From Gnetum montanum (lineage: Eukaryota > Streptophyta > Gnetopsida > Gnetales > Gnetaceae): 61,986 bases of DNA. Shown piece by piece: positions 21,930 through 32,290 of this stretch. The position numbers were made by a program, and so were the translations under genes. Location of the stretch: contig MNCI01002118.1 of the NCBI GenBank assembly GCA_015680685.1, positions 37,162 to 99,147 of the forward strand. Direction: 5' to 3'. A model generated the notes under the pieces. The model searched no databases, was not told the origin of the DNA, and was given only the letters and a program-made list of their open reading frames with translations. Positions within the stretch are counted from its first letter, which is position 1. Every line of letters starts with the position of its first letter.

Positions 21930-24836
21930 GCTATCCTTATAGACTCAATGTTGCCCCCCTTTATCACTCACCTTGAGTTTGCTAAAGGTTTACCCCAAAT
22001 AGCTTCTCTATCTACTAAAGAAAGACTAGTAGACACCAATTGCTATTATATGATCTTGGGTATAGCATATGCTTCAAATTCCCTATTGCACAGCCTAGAC
22101 TAAGAGCCTCCATCAAATCTGGACGATTTTATTCAAATCTAATTATGTCCTCAAAGTGCTCCTGCTCAATTAGATGGAAAGCCTAGCTACAGAGATGATC
22201 CTTTGAGATCTATTAAAGAAAAGTAGTGCATGATTGAAGGCTCTAGAGATTGGATCCCTAGCTAAATGGAAAAGAAGGCCTCTGGCCCTTATGAAGCTGA
22301 GGATTAAGAGATTATTGCCAAATGGGATGTTGGTGAAATGGAAGTCTTCAAGGTAGATGCTAATCCAATTTATGATGAAGAAAGAGCTGATTAATAGATT
22401 GCAGAGCAAGCACATCAATGGCATTATTGGGAAGATACTAACGAAGTTTGTGATGAATATATTGAAGATATCAACTAGGAAACTTACAAAGCTTTCATGA
22501 TGAGGAGTTCCACCCAATAGCTACCTGACAAAGAGCCATTTTCTGAAGATTAGAAAGCTATGATTCCTTTTCATGAAGCAATGCTTATCCGAAAGTCATT
22601 TGTGCAAAATGATGGAAAGTTGGAGTTTCTTGAATTGCTAAAAGAAGCTATCTACAACTTTTTCCATATGTTTACTGCAAGAATGACTACTTCTGGAAAG
22701 CAAGCTAAAGCTTTACTTGACATCAAAGGAGGAGGCATATGTCCCATGTTTTTGCTGCTCTTCATTGTAAAAAAAGTAACAAAATAGAAAGCACAAGGAT
22801 ATCATTATGTTCACCTTGGATAGATTGATGTGCTAGTAAGTCCAAAGTTCAATTATGATCTAAATGTAGAATTTTTGGTTACATTACTTGATAGCCAAAT
22901 TATAGGAAATGGAATAAAAGATGATCCTGATTTAATTTGGAAAATGGAAAAAATATATTAATTTAGAGGAATTCTGAATGCTTATGCAATTTATTCAATT
23001 CAACCAAATTTTTAGTTGTCTTTATATGATGAACATATAGCTTCTACTCTATTAGTTTGTGTAGAAATCCATGGTGTGTAGTTATTACCTAGTTCCATAT
23101 ATGCATCTTTAGGAGTTAGAGGAACTTTTTGATTATCCAACACAATATTTATGAGTCATAAACTAAAATGGGAAGTTAAGTTTCCTATTGGAAGTAAGCA
23201 TTTGGTAGCATGTGGAAGGTCTATAGAAGCAGAAGGTTTTGTTCAAGGATTTCCAAGAATTTAGAAGTATTTAAAGGATCATGAGTTTTCTAAGCAAGTA
23301 AAGCCTAAAAAGTGATGGAGTTGCTATCCTATACAGTAATTTGGAAGGAGTGCAATCATAGAATTAGCATCATTACCTCCCATGTTACCTACAGTCAAAT
23401 ATGATGAAGTAAGTAGTAGTAAGCATCCAAAGTCTCCTGATGTAGATTGCAAAGGAAGCATATTTATGCTACAAGGCAGAAAAGTGAAATAAGTAAAAGG
23501 AAAATGATTGTATCATGGAGGAAAATGGCCACCCCAACAATCTTATCATACTACGATATCTAAAGATGTAGTTCTAGAGACAAGAGCAGACTGTAGTTTC
23601 TTACTGGAACATTCTATATATTCAAACCAAAATTAGAAGGAATAAATTCATCAATTGAATTATCTACTTCATTGGACAAATTATTGTAGTCAAAATATCA
23701 ATCAAGTTGAAGTAAAAGTTAGTGAAGTACTAGATTAGATAAATAGTTATGAAAAAATAGTCAAAATAAGAAAAGAAAGGAAAAACAAAAAAGCAAATGT
23801 TCTTAAAAGAAGTAGTAGCATTGGAAAATCAACTGTCAGTGCTAAAAGTTCAGAATAAAGCCATGCTACAAGCACTAAAGAAAGTATCTCTTAAACCAAA
23901 ATTAAGAGAGAAGTTGTAAAGTTGTGAGAAGAAAGAAGATGAAGTAGCTTGTTAAAGAAGATAGCAGTGATGGCAGTGATGAACAAAAGGGATGCCAAGG
24001 AAAAATTATGATGGCTTATCCAAGACATTTAAGCCAAGCTCCACCCAAATATTCAACTTATTTCAACATCTCTCCTATCCAAGTGCCTCTTCTAAATATG
24101 AACTATGTGTCCCCAAGAGAAGTTCTACCTACTATCAGAAACTAGATTGAGCATTGTGTGATTTCTACTCAAGTACATCAAGTCAATGAAGGAATAGGAA
24201 TTTGTAGTAGAATGACAATAATAGCCAAAAAGATCAGGAATTGGTGGGAAAATTCAACACAAGGAGTGAAGAATGAAGTCATAAACAATGGCTATTAAGG
24301 TTTGTTCAATACGCTTGCTACAAAATTCACTATTGAAACCAATTTAGATCTAATCATCCATGATAAGCTATTGCTTAGTCAAAAAAGCTTGCACCTTTTA
24401 GAATATTTTTAACAAATATAGTGCTAATTATTCTTGCAAAGTATACCACCTAGAATTGCATAGAGATCCTTTGACAAATTATTTGTATCAAGGATCATTG
24501 CCAAAAAAGTTGGGGCAACTTGTGCTGCATAATGCTATGGCTAGAAATATCAATGTTTCATTACAATATTTTGTGGATGTTGTTCATTGGGTTAGATAGG
24601 AATTGCAAAAATCCTAGTATAACATTAGTCTACATAGATTCTTGCCAAGTGTCGAAGCATGTAATAATCTTAATGGTGTAGAAGTATTTGGAATAGCTCA
24701 CCCTCATAAGAAGAGAGTAAAGCCTAAAGTACAAAAGAAGAAAAGGTATCATAGGTTCCCAACAACCAAGAAGCCTAGATGATTTAGAAGACACAAGTTT
24801 ATAACAAGAAGACCCAAAGGATCTAGCAAAAAGTCA
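21930..24836 (+). pseudogene. Pararetroviral movement and coat protein region
   Basis: The first part (21950-22760) aligns with 29700-30490 and encodes an acidic N-terminal region. A stretch at about 22795-22910 resembles the caulimovirid movement protein signature (a GYHYVHLG-like start followed by a serine-proline and a hydrophobic segment). The 23000-23320 segment continues this domain. From 23640 to 24300 the sequence is Lys/Ser-rich and coiled-coil-like, and 24300-24700 resembles a coat-protein core. Stops are frequent. Movement protein and particle formation are the family roles; assignments rest on order and local motifs. Confidence 0.6.
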
Positions 24837-25170
24837 GTGTGTTGTTATAATTATAAGGAAAGAGGACATTATGCATATGAATGTTTAAAGAAGCTAAATA
24901 AAACTTTGCCTAAGATTAAAGTATTTTTTGACGAATTTGAAAATGAAAGGGCACCTTTTGAAACTACCAGAGAACTAGAGGAAGCTTTCAAATATAGAGA
25001 AAAAATTTATAGGTTACAAATGGTAGACTCAAAATCAGAAGTGGAAGATAGTTCAGAAGATGAAGAACAAGTAGCCTTAGCATAGATCAAAATGATGTCA
25101 GTTGAAGAAGAAGATTGGCCCTCAAAAGAGCTTGAAGCCCTATTAGTTGAATAATTTGAAGAAGAAGAGT
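24837..25170 (+). pseudogene. Coat-protein zinc knuckle and acidic tail, copy 1
   Basis: A Lys/Arg-rich run leads into a CCHC-type knuckle whose second cysteine is tyrosine (C-Y-N-Y...GHYAYEC). An acidic tail rich in Glu/Asp/Ser follows to 25170. A TGA at 24780-24782 interrupts the same frame just upstream. Copy 2 (28786-29105) shares both the Cys-to-Tyr change and the TGA, so the copies arose from one already damaged template or the Tyr is native to this virus. In the family the knuckle binds viral RNA during packaging. Confidence 0.75.
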
Positions 25171-26470
25171 TATTGAATGAGGAAGATCTAGGTATTTTTG
25201 CAATGTTTTGCCTCGAACATAGAATAGGATTGTCCAATAATCCTAAAAAATTCCAAGTGTGTTAACAAAAGATTGAGTTCTTAGGCATAATCATCAATCA
25301 AGGAAAAATTATCATGCAAGCTCATGTTCTAACTAAGATTGATCAGTTTCCAAATAGCTTAGAATCCGAGGAGCAATGTATGAGATTTCTCAGTTGCGTG
25401 ACTTATGTGTCGAGGCATGTAGACCATCTATCCGATCACACATCTTAGATCAGAAAGTGAAAAAATGCTATTCCTTTCCAATGGTAATCCAAGGCAACCC
25501 AGTAAGTAAAAGAACTAAAGCACTTATTCCAAAATCTCCCAGCATTAGAACCCATTTTGACAGGACCTTTCATCCTAAATACAAATGCAAGTTATCAAGC
25601 TTGAGAAACAATTTTGTTAGAAGATGGAAACAGAGGAGAATAGCCTATTTTTGCATATGCTTTAGTTTGTTTTGAGGCCAATGAATTAAACTATTGGCTA
25701 GTAGCAAAGGAGAATCTAGCCACAATCAATGGTTTAGAAAAGTTTCATGCCTACTTAATTGGTTAAACCATTTTGTGCATAGACTCTTCCAATATGGCAA
25801 CACTCATGAAGAGAAAAATAACGGTGTCACCAAAACTCCAAAGGTTCACATGGTGAAAATTTTTATCATTTCAATATACCTTCTCAATTGAGCAGATCTC
25901 TACAACTATTAATTCCCTACGAGATGCACTCATTAGAGAACTAAAGGTGTTTATGCTCAGAGGACCACCATCCAGTTTCATCAAATCACCGTTAACCAAT
26001 GAGGAATGGAGAAATTGGCTTGTCACTACTATTGAGCAATGAACCCACTAGTGCTAGAACATCGTGTCTATATTTCCACAAGAAGGATCCAATAGTATCA
26101 ATCGAATATATCCCAACATGGATTTTTTTTGTTAACATGGTAGGAAGGATTGACTACATAATTAATAATCTCAAATGGTCCCAAGTTAATCCAAGATTGT
26201 TGAAGCATTTGCAGGACCATGAAGCACTCAACAACATTCTGCTCATCTGATGCTAGCTATTTGCCAACCAATTTATGCGTAATTATTTCATATCATTATT
26301 ACAATGGAGAAAATGGGAAAATGCACTATGTTTAACATTACAACACATGAACTTGTTCAAAGAAGTAACCTTCTTCCAGAAAGAAGTAAAGGTAGAACAA
26401 CCACCACCAGCCCTAGAAGATTCCCAAGATGAGTCATCACCACCAAGTCTTTTAGAAGAAATGGCCTAAC
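25171..26470 (+). pseudogene. Pararetroviral RT C-terminus and RNase H
   Basis: Right after the acidic tail the sequence jumps to late RT: the motif IEFLGIIINQGKI near 25270-25305 matches the thumb/connection of caulimovirid RTs. RNase H follows (a TNAS-type first motif near 25575, then YWLVAKENLATINGLEKF near 25695-25745). Protease and the RT fingers/palm, including the catalytic box, are absent: an internal deletion at about 25175-25185. Frameshifts and stops occur throughout. A 64-codon open stretch at 26275-26469 is the polyprotein tail. Confidence 0.75.
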
Positions 26471-27134
26471 TTGTTCACAACTATCCAGATTGCCAAAGAT
26501 CATGATCCAAGATGTGTGAGGTCCATAGGGAAATAATTAAAGCCTTGTAATAATGCATGACTACGTGTCATGAAGATGGTATGTTCATAGAATGTGTGGT
26601 GTAATATGTTAGTGTATGCTAGAAGTTTGGTTGTATAATAATTGAGCTTAACCTTATACAAGGTCAGCTCTTCCCATCTCCTTGATATATATAAAGGCAT
26701 GTATCGCTCCATTGTAAATCATCATAGAATAAGGAATGGAGTTCAAGTTTTGCAAATTTAGTAAAGCTTTTGCAGTCACTATGTGTGATTGAAGGTTCTT
26801 AAGTGAATCAAACCCTTCTTGCCGCTAGTTAATTCTAGATACAAGGAGAAAGAACAGCATCCTATTACCCTTCAATGGGTATCACATAGTCTCTTGAAGT
26901 CTTAACTGACCACTTAAGAACATTCTATCTAGATTCTATGATCGTGTTATGATTTTCATGCTCTCCCTTCACACTCCGTCCCTCCTCCATATTCACCCTA
27001 CGCATTATCACCATCACCTATGATGTCCTCTTTTACATCACCTACCACCTTCCATGCCTGTATTAATGGTACCATCTTTGATCACCTACTAAGCCAAAAC
27101 CCTAAAAATCCACTCAAATGACAAGCATCCCCAA
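26471..27134 (+). promoter_or_regulatory. Pararetroviral promoter and leader, copy 2
   Basis: Parallel to 21245-21910: TATATATAAAGG at 26686-26697, then the leader. It ends at 27130-27134 with CAAATGGTA, the first bases of the primer site, where the sequence jumps back and repeats the last 40 bases of the leader (27137-27173). Confidence 0.65.
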
Positions 27135-27136
27135 AT

Positions 27137-27173
27137 GGTAAACCTAAAAATCCACTCGAATGGTGAGCACCCC
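27137..27173 (+). repeat. Duplicated leader end
   Basis: The words CCTAAAAATCCACTC, AATGG-GAGCA and CCCCAAAT repeat the stretch 27102-27132. The second copy ends exactly where the primer site TGGTATCAGAGC should begin, and host-like coding sequence follows. Confidence 0.7.
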
Positions 27174-27808
27174 CAAATCTTTATTGTGGCATTGGAGTCT
27201 AGCCAAACTCCTTGCTATTTCTTGCCTACCTTGGGACTAGCCCCAAAATTATGCTATTACCTAGAAAATATGACCAAGGAACTCAAGGAGACCATGCATT
27301 GTGCTATTTACAATGATTAAAAGTTTGTTACCCACAAGGAGCTTGAAAGCCTAAATTTGAGCAATCTCATGGACATGAATTTGTTGAGAGCATATATGCA
27401 TAGGTTCTTCATTGATTATAGGCTTTACCAAAAGGCTAAGACTATTGCTAATCCATTTTCATATGATGTGTATCAACATAAGTGCATTCAGGAAAAATTA
27501 GAGTTAAAGAGAGCCACTAGTATTACTATGAAGTGTAAGCTTCCTAAGGTTAATAAGGACCTTACTATGTAGCTACTTAAGAAGTAGGAGGAGCAACAAC
27601 AGTGGATGAAGATGATATGATTAACAAGAAGAAGAAGAAGAAGAATAAGAGCCATAATGATCTTTTGAAAGATGAGCATTTTTAGGCTTTGTTTACTGAT
27701 GAGGCCTTTAGAGTCAATGAGAATTCAAAGGACTATCAAGGTTTGCATTTGAATCAATCTAAGAAGCAAGGTTCCTCACTCATTGAAGGGAATTTTGAGC
27801 CTATTTAT
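27174..27808 (+). pseudogene. NOL10/ENP2-like host gene fragment
   Basis: The translation matches what I know of nucleolar protein 10 (yeast Enp2), a WD-repeat protein of the small-subunit processome. Recognisable words are FIVALESSQTPCYFLPTLG, NLLRAYMHRFFIDYRLYQKA, TITMKCKLPKVNKDL, a Lys-rich run, and DLLKDE followed by ALFTDEAF, in the family's order. This is roughly the last third of the WD domain edge and the following NUC153-type region, about 210 codons. No intron is seen. Stops (for example at 27318 and 27570) and frameshifts show that it is dead. It is bounded on the left by the viral leader and on the right by an inverted viral block. Confidence 0.85.
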
Positions 27809-28287
27809 GACTTCATCCTTTGCTTCTTATGTTGAATTTTTCCACCAATTCTTGATCTTTCTAGCTATTCTTGTCATTCTAGTATGGATTCCTATTCCTT
27901 CATCAACTTGATGTGCTTGAGCAGAAATCACACAATGCTCAATCTAGTTTCTGATAGTAGGTAGAACTTCTCTTGGGGGCACATACTCAATATTTAGAAG
28001 AGGCACTTGGACTAGAGACATGTTGAAATAAGCTAAATCTCCAAGTGGAGCTTGGCTTAAATATCTTGGATAAGCCATCATAATTTTTCCTTGGCATCCC
28101 TTTTTTTCATCACTATCATTACTACTATCTTCTTTAATAGACTACTTCATCTTCTTTTCTTCTTGAAACTTTTGCAACTTCTCTCTTAATTCTGGTTTAA
28201 GAGATACTTTCTCTTGTGCTTGTGGTATGGCCTTATTCTAAAATTTTACTGCTGATAGCTAATTTTCCAATGCTACTACTTCTTCAA
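27809..28287 (-). pseudogene. Inverted block of pararetroviral coat region
   Basis: This stretch is the reverse complement of roughly 23812-24262 (coiled-coil/coat part), with scattered differences. On its right, plus-orientation viral sequence resumes at a point equivalent to 24335, so about 70 bases are missing at the turn. Its left edge meets the NOL10-like fragment. Confidence 0.8.
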
Positions 28288-29105
28288 ACTAATTTAGATC
28301 TGATCATCCATGATAAGCTATTGCTTAGTCAAAAAAGGTTACACTATTTAGAAGATTTTCAACAAATATAGTGTTGATTATGCTTGCGAAGTATGCCACC
28401 TAACATTGCATAGAGATCCTTTAACAAATTATTTGTATCTAGGGTCATTGCCAAACAAGTTAGGATAACTTGTACTACATAATTCTATGGCTAGAAATAT
28501 CAATGTTTCATTACAATATTTTGTGGATGTTGTTCATTAGGTTAGATACGAATTGCAAAAATCCTGTTCTAACATTACTCTACAAAAAGTCTTACTAAGC
28601 GCCAAAGCATGTAGTAATCTTGATGGTGTAGAAGTCTTTGGAAAAGCTCACTCTCATAAAAAAAGAGTAAAGCCAAAAGTACAAAACCAAAAAGGTATCG
28701 TAGGTTCCCAACAACCAGGAAGCCTAGATGATTCAGAAGACACAAGTTTATAACAAGAAGACCCAAAGGATCTAGCAAAAAGTTAGTGTGTTGTTATAAT
28801 TATAAGGAAAGAGGAAATTATGCATATGAATGTCCAAAGAAGCTAAATAAAACTTTGCCTAAGATTAAAGCATTTTTTGATGAATTTGAAAATGAACAGG
28901 CACCTTTTGAAACTACCAAAGAACTAGAGAAAGCTTTCAAAAATAGAGAAAAAATTTATAGGTTACAGATGGTAGACTCAAAATCAGAAGTGGAAGATAG
29001 TTTAGAAGATGAAGAACAAGTGGCCATAGCACAGATTAGAATGATGTTAATTGAAGAAGAATATTGGGCCTCAAAAGAGCTTGAAGCCCTGTTGGTTGAA
29101 TAATT
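28288..29105 (+). pseudogene. Pararetroviral coat core and zinc knuckle, copy 2
   Basis: Parallel to 24335-25155. The coat core (28300-28560) precedes a Lys/Arg-rich run and a damaged knuckle at 28786-28830, where the second Cys is Tyr and the His is Asn. The same in-frame TGA as in copy 1 lies at 28739-28741. The acidic tail is open to 29103. Confidence 0.75.
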
Positions 29106-29440
29106 TGAAGAAGAAGAGTTATCAAATGAGGAAGATAAGTATTATACCACTTCTACAATAGAAAGTTTTGTTAATCCATATGCCAAAAAAATGCAATCTA
29201 AAGCAAGTCCTAGTGGAGTCTTAGCAGATGAAGAACAAAGTACCATAGGATCAGAATATTGTGCAAAACATTTAGTTGTACTTTCTGAAGTATATTCAAA
29301 ATCAAGCAATGAAGACAACCAATAGATTCAATCTAAAATACCATCTAAATTCTTCATCATACCATATGAAAAGGGTGTCAAAGGAAAGAAATTCAGGCCA
29401 TTGATTGACCTGAATAAGCCACCAAAGTTAAGATATCCAC
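29106..29440 (+). pseudogene. Protease/RT N-terminal part, copy 2
   Basis: Continues from the acidic tail into a part missing from copy 1. Near 29360-29425 the phrase GKKFRPLIDLNKPP is the start of the RT fingers. The sequence then breaks at about 29440 into the leader. No protease active-site triplet is clear to me in the 29130-29330 section. Confidence 0.65.
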
Positions 29441-29679
29441 TCAAAGTCTTAACTGACTACTCAAGGATATTCTATCTGGATTCTAGAATCATGTGATTTT
29501 CACACTCTCCATTCACACTCCATTCCTCCTCCATACTCACCCTATGCATTATCACCATCACCTATGGCATCCTCTTTTTCATCACCCACCACCTTCCATG
29601 CTCATATTCATGATGCCATCTTTGATCACCTGCTAAGCCAAAACCCTAAAAATCTACTTGAATGGTGAACACATCCAAA
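29441..29679 (+). other. Pararetroviral leader, copy 3
   Basis: Starts with AAAGTCTTAACTGACTACTC, equivalent to about 21670 and 26898, and runs to the primer site. The upstream leader part with the TATA box is absent, so this copy is promoterless. Confidence 0.65.
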
Positions 29680-29692
29680 TGGTATCAGAACC
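29680..29692 (+). promoter_or_regulatory. tRNA-Met primer site, pararetrovirus copy 3
   Basis: TGGTATCAGAACC, one base from the consensus TGGTATCAGAGCC. It is the best preserved of the primer sites in the cluster. Confidence 0.8.
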
Positions 29693-29719
29693 TTTGTAGA
29701 TGTTATCCTTACAGAGTCA

Positions 29720-30504
29720 ATGTTGTCCCCCTCTATCACTCACCTTGATTTTGCTAAAGGTTTAGCCCAAATAGCTACTCTATTTGCTAAAGAAAGAATT
29801 GCAGTCACCGATTGCTATTATATGACCATGGGTATAGCCTATGCTTTAAATCCCCTATTACATAGCCTAGACCAAGAAACTCCATCAAATCTAGAGGATT
29901 TTGTTCAACTTTGATCACGTCCTCAAAGTGCTCCTACTCGGTTAGAAGGAAAGCCTAGCTATAGAGATGAGCTTTTGTGATCTATTAATGAAAAGTAGTG
30001 CATGACCAAAGACTCTAGAGATTGGATTCCTAGCTATATGGAATACGAGGCCCCTAGCCCTTATGAAGCTGAGGATCAAGAGATTATTGCCAAATGGGAT
30101 GCTGGTGAAATTGAAGTCTTCAAGGTAGATGCTAGTCCAATTTATGATGAAGAAAGAGCTTATCAATAGATTGCAGAGCAAGCACATTAATGGCATTATT
30201 GGGAAGATCCTAATGAAGTTCATGATGAATATATTGAAGATATTGGCTGGGAAACTCATAGAGCTTTCATGATGAGGATTTCTACCTAGTAGCTACCTAA
30301 TAAATAGCCATTATCTAAAGATTAGAAAGCTATGATTTCTTTTCATGAAGCCATGCTTAGCCAAAAGTCATTTGCGCAAAATGATGGAAATTTGGAATTT
30401 CCTAAATTTCTGAAAGAAGCTATCTACAACTTTTCCAATATGTTTACTATAAGAATGACTACTTTTATAAAGCAAGCTGAAGCTTTACTAAACATCAAAG
30501 GTTT
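29720..30504 (+). pseudogene. Pararetroviral ORF N-terminus, copy 3
   Basis: Aligned with 21950-22735. An ATG at 29720 opens 64 codons, followed by a stop at 29912 and further breaks. The product is acidic and rich in Glu, Tyr and Asp. Viral similarity ends near 30500, where the long-LTR element starts. Confidence 0.65.
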
Positions 30505-31402
30505 TTTCAATGCTCTTCAATTGCACTTTGTTCTCTCTTCCATTCTCTTACTTGTGATTGTATGTGATAGATCTCTTGGTGGATTTCTAGATCTAAACCT
30601 ATCTTTCTTGGTAAAGCTTTGTTGATTTTTCAAGGTAAAGAAAATATTCTTTTTTCCATTGATTTCTATAAGAAAATTTTTTATTTTTGACCTACTTATC
30701 TTATATTTTTCTTTTAATTTCTATTACCAAACTAATTCTTATTATAATTTTTCTCTTTGCATCTTGACTTCTCCTTCTGCTTACACCATTCCCTTTTAAT
30801 AGCAACAGTATGGAGATTTCTAGCAGTATCACAACCTAGGTTGCAATAAATCTAAGGGTCAAAATGAACTTCTAGCATATTTTCCAAAGTAGAAATACAA
30901 GTAGGACTTCTAACATCAATAATGATATTCAAGAACAACAACTAGCTGACATCATGGACATCTATGGATGTTTTTGTATTGTTAAAAAGCTAGGAAATCT
31001 TACCTCTAGGATTGATTAGTTAACAAGGTTTACTAAAAAAATGCTACTAATGTAGAAACCAGTATATCCTTAACATGGTAAAGTTAACTTTGAGAACTCT
31101 GTCAATCTAGTGGTGTGCTACCTAGCTGGTCTTATCATTAACAAAGTTGATTTAAAAGATTCTATCAACCTAGTGATGCACAGCCTACATCACAAAACCT
31201 TAGTGTTGGTGACCGTTTGGGACGCGACCGCCAACGAGTGTCCTCGAACAGGATTTAGGTGCCTGCTGGTCTCTGGCAACACCAAGGCCCAGATACCTCC
31301 AAATAAACTCAGTAGTTAATGTGAGTATGTGTGTGTGCTGTTGCGGCATGCGGTTGTGAGAAATGTAACGATTGCGTTGCGTGTAAACTACAAATGACTT
31401 AC

Positions 31403-31838
31403 NNNNNNNNNNNNNNNNNNNNNNNNNNNNNNNNNNNNNNNNNNNNNNNNNNNNNNNNNNNNNNNNNNNNNNNNNNNNNNNNNNNNNNNNNNNNNNNNNN
31501 NNNNNNNNNNNNNNNNNNNNNNNNNNNNNNNNNNNNNNNNNNNNNNNNNNNNNNNNNNNNNNNNNNNNNNNNNNNNNNNNNNNNNNNNNNNNNNNNNNNN
31601 NNNNNNNNNNNNNNNNNNNNNNNNNNNNNNNNNNNNNNNNNNNNNNNNNNNNNNNNNNNNNNNNNNNNNNNNNNNNNNNNNNNNNNNNNNNNNNNNNNNN
31701 NNNNNNNNNNNNNNNNNNNNNNNNNNNNNNNNNNNNNNNNNNNNNNNNNNNNNNNNNNNNNNNNNNNNNNNNNNNNNNNNNNNNNNNNNNNNNNNNNNNN
31801 NNNNNNNNNNNNNNNNNNNNNNNNNNNNNNNNNNNNNN
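31403..31838. other. Assembly gap (N run)
   Basis: 436 N inside the TSD-bounded insertion; true length unknown. Confidence 0.99.
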
Positions 31839-32128
31839 CTTCTATGGAAAAATTTTAATAGAAATTTTCTATTAGGCAACAAGAACAATAAGAGCAGTCT
31901 AAAAATCCCAAAATTACTTGCCAAGGATGATACTATCTAAACCACTAGCTAAACAATTTAAACAAAATAAAAAATAAAATACATAACTCATAGGACCATG
32001 ACAAAGAGGCTGAAATATTTATTCTAGCAAGCCATCTTTCAAGCAATCGTCTTTACAAATCTTCCAAGATCCCAAGTGTGATGTATGAGATCCAATGTGA
32101 TGATATAAGACCTCCCAAAAGTCCCAAT

Positions 32129-32290
32129 GTCGATGATATGTTCTTGATTTTATTTTATTTTCAGATGCTTGGCTTTTAACTCATTGTGAAACAGTAGGCT
32201 CCGAATCTTTGCAAGCTGCCCTGGGCGTTTCTTTACATCTTCAACTGTCACCTTATTTAACTCTAGAATGTCCACACCATCTTTGTTTTG
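32129..32290 (-). pseudogene. UTP14-like exon fragment
   Basis: The minus strand reads NKDGVDILELNKVTVEDVKK and then RPGQLAKIRSLLFHNELKAK, followed after a 5-base duplication by KIKSRTYHR. This order is the conserved middle of UTP14, a DEAH-helicase activator in the small-subunit processome, where KMRSLLFxHExKAKRIKKIKSKTYHR is characteristic. About 55 codons remain. Homology ends abruptly after the HR, and upstream there is only weak similarity. It lies within the TSD-bounded insertion, which may have captured it. Confidence 0.8.

Larger units (their letters stand above)
20983..30504 (+). mobile_element. Endogenous pararetrovirus (Caulimoviridae) cluster, rearranged
   Basis: Features recur in genome order: polyprotein tail, promoter with TATA box, leader, tRNA-Met primer site, movement protein region, coat region with zinc knuckle, then RT/RNase H. 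There is no LTR. The first unit (20983 to about 26990) lacks protease and the start of RT; a second part (28288-29440) retains the start of RT but lacks the rest. A host-gene fragment and an inverted block separate them. The arrangement, primer site and domain set resemble petuvirus/florendovirus-type integrants. All frames are broken, so it is a defective fossil. Confidence 0.8.

Noticed and set aside
31204-31402. GC-rich stretch as contamination or a bacterial fragment
   Set aside because: It starts exactly after a 5-bp duplication shared with the other side of the insertion, so it is part of a transposed block.
31331-31924. Long open frames on both strands across the 436-N gap
   Set aside because: They consist almost wholly of N and carry no information.
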